From positions 1 to 6,232 of the forward strand of contig JAUVKB010000132.1 in the NCBI GenBank assembly GCA_030596405.1: DNA of 6,232 nucleotides, read 5' to 3'. How positions within the stretch are numbered: position 1 is the first letter of the stretch; the number at the start of each line of letters is the position of its first letter. The DNA is from Deltaproteobacteria bacterium (GTDB taxonomy: Bacteria; Desulfobacterota; Desulfobacteria; Desulfobacterales; JAUVKB01). This document shows, piece after piece, positions 1 to 5,369 of this stretch. The notes under the pieces are model-generated. The model saw nothing but the letters and a program-made list of their open reading frames with translations. It made no database searches and had not been told where the DNA came from. A program made the translations under genes and the position numbers.

Positions 1-1117
1 CCGTAAAAAACCGGTTAATTTGAAATGTTTCAGGTTCGGGCAGGTTGATAATAATAGCATCATAAATTTTATCCCTGTTTTTCACAAATGCCCGTCCGTC
101 CTGGTGGATAACATTTAGACCCGGAATTTTTCTTATCATGCCGAACCTGAACAGAACCCTGGTAACTTCGGGGTTTAATTCCACATAATCGATTGTTTCA
201 GGGTGGTATTTGTTAAGCTCTTTTATGATGCCGCCTTGGGCCGAAATAAGCAAAATCTGCTGCGGATCAGGTACCTGAGACAAAGGATAGTGGATCGTTT
301 CTTCAGCCGCAATCAGATTCCGGCTGCTGAATTTCGGCACGCCGTCTTCAAACAGTGTGAATTGTTCCCCATCCTGATGGACTTCAATTCGGCCATAACG
401 GGATTCACAATAATAAGCGAGTTTTCCCTGCAAAGGAGCAAGTGAAAAAGATTCCAGAAACATACCCGACAAAATTATTACAAATGCCAGGCCTAAACCG
501 GATAAAATCGTAAAATGGTTTCTGCGGCCCGAAGGAAAAAGAAAATATACCGCTGCAAGCAAAGGCAGATTGGCGACGAAAACAGCTTGCAATGGTGTAA
601 GCAGATAAACAAGCACAAAAGAAAACAGAGCTCCGCCGATAATATCCCCTATGTTATCCATTATATAAATATTTGCGCCCGAATAACCGGGGGTTTCGGC
701 CCTTATTGCAAACAGGCTGTATGGAAGAACAAATCCAATTAGAAGACAATGCGGAGCCATTATTAAAGATGTATAGGCCAGAGTGGAATAAAACCCGGCA
801 GAGCTGCCATGGACAAAAAAAAGATCATAAAGCAAGCGGATACCAAGGATTTGTAATGTCGGAAGGCATGCCATAAAGGCGGAAAGCCAGGCCAGCCAAT
901 AGATTGTGGCCGTCCTGAAATACCTGTTTGCAAAACGGGCAAAAAGGGCGCCTGCTGCGCCGAGAAAGAGCCAGTTGAAGAGGATCAGGGAAATGACGAA
1001 TTCATTGCCCATGAACCTGGTTAAAAATTCACGAATGATCAACAACTGGGCTACAACGGCGGAGATCCCCGTGGCGATAACAACCTGGGAAACAGCGCGT
1101 TTGGTCTTATTCTTCAA
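1..1117 (-). CDS. Polytopic membrane protein with a spermidine-synthase-like domain (partial, C-terminus beyond the window)
   Basis: The 372 visible residues were translated directly from the minus strand. About seven hydrophobic segments are seen at residues 11-32, 40-62, 73-93, 113-135, 155-173, 178-195 and 202-221. A spermidine-synthase-like Rossmann domain starts near residue 235 with ESRYGRIEV. Later landmarks are AAEETIHYPL (270-279), ISAQGG (291-296), DYVELNPEV (310-318), HQDGRAF (338-344) and YDAIIINLPEP (352-362). This pattern matches the fused membrane/spermidine synthase-like family. Two features argue against ordinary aminopropyltransferase activity: the usual D-L-P-D-P catalytic motif reads N358-L-P-E361-P, and the Gly-rich GGG(D/E)GG loop reads SAQGG. 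The chosen start is TTG at 1117. No in-frame ATG occurs before residue 36, which lies past the first helix, and an in-frame TGA sits at 1138-1136. A weak AGG lies 9 nt upstream. The start overlaps the preceding MEMO-AMMECR1 gene by 11 bp, suggesting coupled translation. Basic residues flank alternate loops (N-terminus, ARFANRYFR, GRRNH), which predicts a cytoplasmic N-terminus and a periplasmic synthase-like domain. The gene runs off the left edge, so full length is unknown. Confidence 0.85.
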   Translation of the reverse strand, partial: MKNKTKRAVSQVVIATGISAVVAQLLIIREFLTRFMGNEFVISLILFNWLFLGAAGALFARFANRYFRTATIYWLAWLSAFMACLPTLQILGIRLLYDLFFVHGSSAGFYSTLAYTSLIMAPHCLLIGFVLPYSLFAIRAETPGYSGANIYIMDNIGDIIGGALFSFVLVYLLTPLQAVFVANLPLLAAVYFLFPSGRRNHFTILSGLGLAFVIILSGMFLESFSLAPLQGKLAYYCESRYGRIEVHQDGEQFTLFEDGVPKFSSRNLIAAEETIHYPLSQVPDPQQILLISAQGGIIKELNKYHPETIDYVELNPEVTRVLFRFGMIRKIPGLNVIHQDGRAFVKNRDKIYDAIIINLPEPETFQINRFFT

Positions 1118-2606
1118 AATATTGAACCTGGTAAGTCATAACCTCAAGCCTGGTCTTTTGCCAGGCGTCCGCAGACATACCCGCCTTGAGGCAAAGATGG
1201 GACAAAAATTCTTCCGGTCGGGGCAACTGTTCCCAGACCTGGGGCAAAAATGTGGCGCCGGCATGACCTTTACGTATAATAACACCATCCACATTGACGC
1301 GCAGTTTGGCAATCAGGTCGGCCCCGTCTGTATATTCAAGCGGTTTTGGTTCGGTAAGTATACTTATCTCTATGTCTACATCTTTTAGTTCATCAATTGT
1401 AAGTGGATTGAATCGAAAATCACGAAACGCGGCATTAATGGCGTTATCCCTCACATTGTCCGAAATTAATTCCGATCCCGTAAGGCTGCCGACACAACCA
1501 CGCAATTGGTCGTCTATGTTAAGGGTTACAAAGGTCCCGCGACGAACCTGAAAATCAAGGTCTTTTAAAGCCTCATCAAGTTTTTCGGACTCTGTTTTAT
1601 CCATTTTTTGTCCGAGCTTTTCCATGATTGTCCGCCGGGCAAGTTTTACGAGCAGATGTCCCTGTTTTTCGCTGAATTGCCGGACGGCATTACTTTTATT
1701 TTCCATAAGTAAATCTCCGTAAAAGGCTATGGCCGCATACCCGACAACCTTTGTCCGTCCCCCGGCAGTGTCGCCGCTGTTGGAATAATGAAGAAGAACC
1801 GGCTGCCAGCCATATTTTTTGGCCATGCTGATGATAATCAGAATCGGGATTTTTCCGCAGGCGCAATTGTCACGCGCAAGCAGTTTATCTGATTCCAGGT
1901 TTAAAATTATTTTAAGGGTTTCCTTATCCCGTGCAACAGCTTCGGAATATGACAAATAATGGGAAAGATCTGAACTTGCCACAAGGAGTGTGTTATTATT
2001 AATTACAGGTTCAATAGCCGCCGCGAGTTTGTTGTAATCTCCTGAACCGGTCACAATCGGGACCAGTTCAAATTCTTTCAGATAACGCTGCAAAAACGGC
2101 AAAACCACCTCAAGTGAATGTTCCGCCCTGTCAGATTCAAAAATAGGGCGGAACATATCCGATGCAAGCCGTAATCCGGCTGCATCTTTGTGCAGCCGGA
2201 CAGCGCCGAGAGGGGTTTGATATGCATCTACATCACTGACCGCACAATTTATAAAACCGATCCGATGATCAGGCCCCATTAAAATGACTTTGGAAAATTG
2301 TTTTTCCGATAATACAGAACCGGAGTGAGCCGCCGTCAGCCCGGAATAGATATATCCCGCATGGGGCAGGATCAAGGCTTTTAAGAATTTATGAGGAGGA
2401 ATTTTAACCTGTGTCTGTTTTGACTGATCAGTCAACCTGTCTATGGTTTGCTCAAGCTCGGAAGCTTTTGCCGGGTAAAAACTTCCGGCATATACAGGCC
2501 TGCGGATAGTATCAGCATAAACCGATATATTAAGTATAGTTAAGCATGCTGCGATTAAAACAAAGGATATTTTAAATATCAGATTCAGATTAATATATTT
2601 TTTCAT
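1107..2606 (-). CDS. Exported MEMO-AMMECR1 fusion protein (AmmeMemoRadiSam proteins B and A in one chain)
   Basis: This complete 499-residue protein has three parts. Residues 1-31 form a signal peptide: a Lys-rich start, a hydrophobic core and a VYA-DT cleavage site. An overlapping IAAC (18-21) resembles a lipobox, but the hydrophobic run continues past the Cys, so a lipoprotein is less likely. Residues about 35-297 are a MEMO domain: RPVYAGSFYP (36-45), PHAGYIYSG (81-89), GPDH (111-114), EHSLEVVLPF (162-171), SSDLSH (211-216) and CGKIP (250-254). H82, H114 and C250 align with the metal-binding H49, H81 and C244 of human MEMO1. Residues about 312-497 are an AMMECR1 domain with RRGTFV (355-360), the hallmark LRGCVGSL (368-375), NAAFRDFRFNPL (391-402) and a GATFLPQVWEQLP segment (450-462). 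The ATG at 2606 has an AGAGG ribosome site 7 nt upstream. Domain fusions of this kind belong to the AmmeMemoRadiSam group, whose function is unsettled. No radical SAM partner lies in the window. The synthase-like gene overlaps its end. Confidence 0.93.
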   Translation of the reverse strand: MKKYINLNLIFKISFVLIAACLTILNISVYADTIRRPVYAGSFYPAKASELEQTIDRLTDQSKQTQVKIPPHKFLKALILPHAGYIYSGLTAAHSGSVLSEKQFSKVILMGPDHRIGFINCAVSDVDAYQTPLGAVRLHKDAAGLRLASDMFRPIFESDRAEHSLEVVLPFLQRYLKEFELVPIVTGSGDYNKLAAAIEPVINNNTLLVASSDLSHYLSYSEAVARDKETLKIILNLESDKLLARDNCACGKIPILIIISMAKKYGWQPVLLHYSNSGDTAGGRTKVVGYAAIAFYGDLLMENKSNAVRQFSEKQGHLLVKLARRTIMEKLGQKMDKTESEKLDEALKDLDFQVRRGTFVTLNIDDQLRGCVGSLTGSELISDNVRDNAINAAFRDFRFNPLTIDELKDVDIEISILTEPKPLEYTDGADLIAKLRVNVDGVIIRKGHAGATFLPQVWEQLPRPEEFLSHLCLKAGMSADAWQKTRLEVMTYQVQYFEE

Positions 2607-2639
2607 GGCAAAACCTCTGCTGACTCCCGTTACGCGTTA

Positions 2640-2851
2640 GGATCCTTTGCGGTTCGCTCACTCGTGGTTTCCGCATGCTGTAGCATCCTTTCTTTGTATT
2701 CCCCACCTTCATGCCAGGCTCATCAGGAGACAATACGCGGGATTCCCTGACACCGGGACTTTGCTTCACCGGTTTTCCCTATATCCCTGCCTCTTTGCAG
2801 ATGCAATTTCTTCCGGACGCAACGGGCCTCCCAGGGCGCTACTTGGATCAA
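2640..2851. other. Unassigned GC-richer intergenic block upstream of the MEMO-AMMECR1 gene
   Basis: I find no recognisable gene in the roughly 245 bp between 2607 and 2851. By count, 2641-2850 is about 54% G+C, while the flanking non-coding DNA is visibly AT-rich. Short inverted repeats are present on the minus strand: TTGCA-tc-TGCAA (2806-2795), GGGAATCCC, GGATGC-taca-GCATGC, and TGCGG...CCGCA around the sequence next to 2650-2675. The block is bounded by GATCC (minus, near 2849) and GGATC (near 2641). A frame on each strand is open for 55-73 codons, but neither has a ribosome site or recognisable similarity. The minus-strand one overlaps the start of the next gene. The block could be a structured mRNA leader, a dispersed repeat, or the relic of an insertion. 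A very weak promoter-like pair lies inside it on the minus strand (TTGCAT at 2806-2801, 17-nt spacer, TATAGG at 2783-2778). It does not match the consensus cores of the cobalamin, TPP, SAM or c-di-GMP riboswitches as I know them. Confidence 0.45.
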
Positions 2852-2974
2852 TTATTTTTTTTCCGTAGCCCTTAAACCTGTAACGGCAAGAAGAATATTT
2901 TTCATTTTTGCAAAGACTGATATTACATCATCTTTTTTGATTAATACACCATTGCAAAGAGGAAAGATTTTCAC
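2852..2974 (-). CDS. Possible small protein of 40 residues, overlapping the ybdG stop
   Basis: A GTG codon at 2974-2972 overlaps the TGA stop of ybdG in a GTGA arrangement, a common sign of translational coupling. It opens a 40-codon frame ending at TAA (2854-2852). The predicted product begins MKIFPLCNGVLIKKDD and ends VTGLRATEKK. It is Lys-rich and has a hydrophobic stretch (KNILLAVTGL, residues 24-33). An internal ATG at 2905 would give a 17-residue peptide. The ribosome site for GTG is poor: only AGG, about 10 nt upstream. The N-terminal look of the internal peptide (MKNILLAVTGL) resembles the start of several Rossmann-like families, but it is too short to mean anything. I do not recognise the protein. 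It could equally be chance read-through sequence in the ybdG 3' region. Confidence 0.25.
   Translation of the reverse strand: MKIFPLCNGVLIKKDDVISVFAKMKNILLAVTGLRATEKK
2912..2938 (+). terminator. Possible hairpin with T-run reading on the plus strand
   Basis: AAAGA-c-TGAT-attac-ATCA-TCTTT forms a 9-bp stem with one bulged C and a 5-nt loop, and runs into six T residues (2933-2938). Read on the plus strand it resembles a weak intrinsic terminator, but there is no plus-strand gene to its left. It would only stop antisense transcripts, and on the minus strand no T-run follows. The stem is A/T-rich and may be fortuitous. Confidence 0.2.
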
Positions 2975-4194
2975 GGTGTCAATGCCTGCCATTTTCTAAA
3001 ATTATAGCCCGTAGGGTTCTGGAAAAGCCTTAACTCAAAGGCCGGCACTACGGCCAGGATATGGTCGAATATGTCCGCTTGTATTGCTTCATAGTGGGCC
3101 CAGGCCGTATCATTGGTAAACACGTAGATTTCTATGGGAAGCCCGTTAGGACCACTGGGCAACTGCCTTACAAGAAAGGTCATGCCCTGGTGGATTTTTG
3201 GATGGTTTCGTAAATATGCCTCAATATAGGCCCGAAAGGTGCCGATGTTAGTCATTCTGCGGCCATTTACAACCACCTTTGTATCTATCCTTTTTTCTTT
3301 GTTATAGCAATCTAATTCATCCTGTTTGCGCTCAACATATTCTGTAATCAGATGAATTTTCTTAAATTGTTTAATCAGTTGATCATCACAGAATTTGATG
3401 CTCTCCAGGTCGATTTGAACAGCTCTTTTAATGCGTCTCCCCCCACTTGCCTGCATCCCTCTCCAATTTTTGAAGGTTTCTTCAAGGAGCTTATGTGTCG
3501 GGATGACTGTAAAGGTTTTGTCCCAGTTTTGGACTTTGACAGTATGGAGAGCAATGTCGGCAACATCGCCGTCAGCCCCATATTTGGGCACTTCGATCCA
3601 GTCTCCAATCCGGACCAGATCATTAGAGGTGATTTGCAGGCTTGCCACGAATGACAGGATGGTGTCACGAAAGATCAAAAGTATGACCGCAGTCATGGCG
3701 CCGAAACCGCTCAGCAGTACAAGGGGAGATCGGTCGAGAAAATTGCTTATAATTATAATGCCGCCGGACACATATATTATTAATTTTAAAACCTGGATGT
3801 ATCCCTTTATGGGTCGTCCCTGTGATAGATCAAAGGAAAGATACAGCTCACCGAGTGCGGTCAAAAAGGCGCCTGATGTAAATAAAATAAACCACCATAT
3901 GAGGGCTGCCGCGACCTTACGAATCATATCTTCAGCAGAAGGAAAAAGGCAGGCAAGACTATAGATAATGATTAAAGGGACAATGCAGAAAAGCCGTTTT
4001 AAGATGACTTTGTTAAGCAGGATATCATCAAATTTGCTCTGTGTCTTCTCGATAAACTTAGACACGATTTTGAGAATATAGTGCTTTGTAATAAAATAGG
4101 AAAAAAGGCTCGCGAGTATTACTCCTGTTGCTATTAGCATCTGGACAGCCAATGGATTTTGTTCACACCAGTGATTGATCATAGCGAATGTCAT
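2971..4194 (-). CDS. ybdG: YbdG-type miniconductance mechanosensitive channel (MscS family)
   Basis: This complete 407-residue inner-membrane channel of the MscS superfamily would release solutes when membrane tension rises on hypo-osmotic shock. Hydrophobic segments lie at about 16-37, 64-84, 94-118, 135-152 and 157-187. The last is the pore-lining helix region (PLVLLSGFGAMTAV, then FRDTILSFVASLQ). The MscS beta domain follows: NDLVRIGDWIEVPKYGADG (191-209). After it come stretches closely matching my memory of E. coli YbdG: TVKVQNWD (218-225), FKNWRGMQASGGRRIKR (241-257), RRMTNIGTFRAY (312-323), YLRNHP (327-332), NGLPIEIY (350-357) and QADIFDH (372-378). The length is close to E. coli YbdG (about 415 residues). 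A longer frame starts at TTG 4215, but the ATG at 4194 is preferred: it has GGGAG 10 nt upstream, and the TTG has no suitably spaced site. The gene is divergent from orn and may be the first of a minus-strand transcription unit. The stop overlaps a possible small ORF. Confidence 0.95.
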   Translation of the reverse strand: MTFAMINHWCEQNPLAVQMLIATGVILASLFSYFITKHYILKIVSKFIEKTQSKFDDILLNKVILKRLFCIVPLIIIYSLACLFPSAEDMIRKVAAALIWWFILFTSGAFLTALGELYLSFDLSQGRPIKGYIQVLKLIIYVSGGIIIISNFLDRSPLVLLSGFGAMTAVILLIFRDTILSFVASLQITSNDLVRIGDWIEVPKYGADGDVADIALHTVKVQNWDKTFTVIPTHKLLEETFKNWRGMQASGGRRIKRAVQIDLESIKFCDDQLIKQFKKIHLITEYVERKQDELDCYNKEKRIDTKVVVNGRRMTNIGTFRAYIEAYLRNHPKIHQGMTFLVRQLPSGPNGLPIEIYVFTNDTAWAHYEAIQADIFDHILAVVPAFELRLFQNPTGYNFRKWQALTP

Positions 4195-4204
4195 CTTGAT
4201 TTTT

Positions 4205-4209
4205 CTCCC
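4205..4209 (-). promoter_or_regulatory. Ribosome binding site that sets the ybdG start
   Basis: GGGAG on the minus strand lies 10 nt before the ATG at 4194. It lies within the longer frame that would begin at TTG 4215, so it supports the internal ATG as the true start. The spacing is slightly long. Confidence 0.55.
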
Positions 4210-4347
4210 GCCCAAAACGCAGGCATAGTCACCCCCAACGCCTTAGTTGTTATAAATTTTAAGCCCGGTAAGCATTTTTCCATGGCCGGGGTAAAGGATA
4301 AATTGGTTTTTTTACGACTGCATCGGAACAGGATTCACTATCTGAAT

Positions 4348-4375
4348 AATATAGCAATTCCTGTAAGTTATACAA
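4348..4375 (-). promoter_or_regulatory. Candidate sigma70-type promoter for ybdG
   Basis: On the minus strand an extended -10 element, TGC-TATATT (hexamer 4353-4348), matches TATAAT at five of six positions. A poor -35-like TTGTAT (4375-4370) sits 16 nt upstream, matching only the TTG. Transcription would begin about 145 nt before the ybdG ATG. The strength of the -10 is the main support. Confidence 0.35.
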
Positions 4376-4388
4376 CAAGGACTTTGTC

Positions 4389-4437
4389 GGGAATTTATTA
4401 TTGATATTTTTATTAAGATATCATTTTGGAGATTCCC
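4389..4437. repeat. Two-step symmetrical inverted repeat
   Basis: Outer arms GGGAAT (4389-4394) and ATTCCC (4432-4437) enclose inner arms TGATAT (4402-4407) and ATATCA (4418-4423) around a 10-nt loop. The spacers between outer and inner arms are 7 and 8 nt, so the figure is nearly symmetrical. No T-run follows on either strand that would make it a clear terminator. It lies just upstream of the candidate ybdG promoter, so it could be a protein-binding operator. Confidence 0.4.
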
Positions 4438-4541
4438 TATTTTCAAATTTTTCTGGAAAGAAAGGATGATTTAAGTAATAATAAAAATTTTAGTTACAGA
4501 CCTCGTAAACAAGTATCGAAATTGTGCTGATTTTTTGGACA

Positions 4542-4559
4542 CTTTTTTCGCTTTTTTCG
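4542..4559. repeat. Tandem 9-bp repeat (CTTTTTTCG twice)
   Basis: Two perfect adjacent copies of CTTTTTTCG are followed by another C. On the minus strand this reads as phased A6 tracts nine bases apart, a pattern that can bend DNA. It sits in the ybdG-orn gap with no gene attached. Confidence 0.5.
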
Positions 4560-4608
4560 CTAAGTTGCAAAAAAACTGACAGTGTGAGATGTTTTTAGTT
4601 TCGCGCTT

Positions 4609-4698
4609 TGATAGACTCGTGAAAAGTCCGAAAACTCCCCCGCCCCTTAATCTACTCCCGCCAGGGGAGAGGAAAGCAGACTTTTTATGAATCTATCA
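4609..4698. repeat. MITE-like 90-bp palindromic element
   Basis: Left arm TGATAGACTCGTGAAAAGTC (4609-4628) and right arm 4679-4698 are inverted repeats. In RNA, 17 of 20 positions form Watson-Crick pairs, two form G-U pairs and one is a mismatch. Inside, CTCCCC (4635-4640) pairs with GGGGAG (4664-4669). The interior is strikingly C-rich before the centre and purine-rich after it. It carries no coding sequence. Such a long imperfect palindrome with a nested stem is typical of dispersed non-autonomous elements or REP-like sequences. The G-U-conserving differences suggest the fold is kept at RNA level. It ends four bases before the orn -35 box, so it may affect orn transcription. I see no clear target-site duplication. 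Confidence 0.65.
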
Positions 4699-4701
4699 GC
4701 T

Positions 4702-4729
4702 TTGACATTTAAAATTCAGTATGTATGAA
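4702..4729 (+). promoter_or_regulatory. Sigma70-type promoter for orn
   Basis: A perfect TTGACA (4702-4707) is followed after 16 nt by TATGAA (4724-4729), matching TATAAT at four positions. Transcription would start near 4736, giving a leader of roughly 85 nt before the orn ATG. The -35 lies just outside the MITE-like palindrome. Confidence 0.6.
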
Positions 4730-4812
4730 TATCTTCATGGAACTCTGTACTGTTTTGCTGGTATGAATTTGCCTCATAAGAGATTTTAACCAAAACCGAT
4801 GAAAAATTGCAT

Positions 4813-4816
4813 GGAG
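4813..4816 (+). promoter_or_regulatory. Ribosome binding site that sets the orn start
   Basis: GGAG ends 6 nt before the ATG at 4823. Two earlier in-frame ATGs (4799 and 4811) have no such site. From 4823 the protein begins MDNHLIWIDLEM, which lines up closely with the N-terminus of known Orn proteins. Confidence 0.65.
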
Positions 4817-4822
4817 TTAAAG

Positions 4823-5353
4823 ATGGATAATCATTTGATATGGATAGACCTGGAAATGAGCGGACTCGACCCTGAAAGGCATGTCATTGTCGAAATTGCA
4901 TCAGTTGTGACCGATGGCCAGTTGAATATACTTGCCGAAGGTCCTGACACAGCCATTTATCACCCGGAACATATCCTTTCTGAAATGGAGGAATGGAGCC
5001 AAAAGCAACATCAATCATCAGGCCTTTTGGATCGTGTCATTAACTCCTCATGCGACTGTCAACTTGCGGAAGAGGAAACAATAAAATTTATTCTGAAATA
5101 TTGCCGAAAGGGACAAGCCCCTCTTTGCGGCAATTCCGTATGGCAGGACCGCCGTTTTTTAATAAAGCACATGCCGAGGCTGGAAGCCGTCTTTCATTAC
5201 CGTAATATTGATGTAAGCACTATCAAAGAACTCGTAAAAAGGTGGTATCCCGCTTTGCCGTTTTTCAAGAAGAGCAATAACCATCTGGCAATGAGCGATA
5301 TTAAAGAATCCATAAAAGAACTGAAGTATTATCGTGAAAAGGTCTTTGTTTGA
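4823..5353 (+). CDS. orn: Oligoribonuclease (3'-5' exoribonuclease for short RNAs)
   Basis: This complete 176-residue cytosolic enzyme of the DEDDh exonuclease family degrades 2-5 nt RNA fragments to mononucleotides. In many bacteria it also clears pGpG from c-di-GMP turnover. All catalytic residues are visible: D9 and E11 in WIDLEMSGLDP (7-17), D109 in GNSVWQDRRFL (103-113), H154 and D159 in NHLAMSDIKES (153-163). DVSTIKEL (130-137) and the tail KELKYYRE (165-172) are also typical. Length is close to the E. coli enzyme (about 181). An upstream in-frame ATG at 4799 would add eight residues, but a GGAG site favours 4823. The gene has its own promoter, is divergent from ybdG and converges with the spmA-spmB fusion. 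No intrinsic terminator is visible in the 16-bp gap between stop codons. Confidence 0.96.
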   Translation: MDNHLIWIDLEMSGLDPERHVIVEIASVVTDGQLNILAEGPDTAIYHPEHILSEMEEWSQKQHQSSGLLDRVINSSCDCQLAEEETIKFILKYCRKGQAPLCGNSVWQDRRFLIKHMPRLEAVFHYRNIDVSTIKELVKRWYPALPFFKKSNNHLAMSDIKESIKELKYYREKVFV

Positions 5354-5369
5354 TAAAAATGGAGATGTT

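Larger units (their letters stand above)
4195..4822. other. Long divergent intergenic region between ybdG and orn
   Basis: About 630 bp have no convincing gene. A plus-strand frame at 4159-4404 is partly antisense to ybdG and has no ribosome site or recognisable product, so I do not call it. The region holds a candidate ybdG promoter, a symmetrical hairpin (4389-4437), a 9-bp tandem repeat (4542-4559), a MITE-like palindrome (4609-4698) and the orn promoter, each listed separately. The remainder is AT-rich with homopolymer T and A runs (for example 4531-4536 and 4569-4575). No tRNA or known small RNA was recognised. Confidence 0.7.

Noticed and set aside
203..876. Three plus-strand frames in the leftmost region
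   Set aside because: The minus strand reads through here as one continuous membrane/synthase-like protein, so these are shadows.
906..1388. Plus-strand 160-codon frame
   Set aside because: Antisense to the end of the MEMO-AMMECR1 gene and the start of the synthase-like gene, both of which show clear family motifs. The product has no recognisable features.
2647..2868. Plus-strand 73-codon frame in the GC-richer block
   Set aside because: It begins at a TTG without a ribosome site and the product is rich in His, Arg, Pro and Phe with no recognisable domain. The overlapping minus strand is also open, as expected of non-coding DNA with few stops.
2881..2905. Start of a CRISPR-associated or UbiX-like protein (MKNILLAVTGL)
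   Set aside because: The resemblance covers only about 11 residues and the frame stops six codons later. No further family sequence or CRISPR repeats are present.
3352..3964. Overlapping plus- and minus-strand frames within ybdG
   Set aside because: They lie entirely inside the strongly conserved ybdG coding region in other frames.
4195..4215. Seven-residue N-terminal extension of ybdG from TTG
   Set aside because: A GGGAG ribosome site lies inside the extension and points to the ATG at 4194.
4159..4404. Plus-strand 81-codon frame across the ybdG start
   Set aside because: It is partly antisense to ybdG and has no ribosome site, and the rest lies in AT-rich spacer holding promoter-like sequence for ybdG.
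4501..4600. Possible insertion-sequence end in the T-rich gap
   Set aside because: There is no transposase remnant, no convincing matching inverted end and no target duplication within the window.
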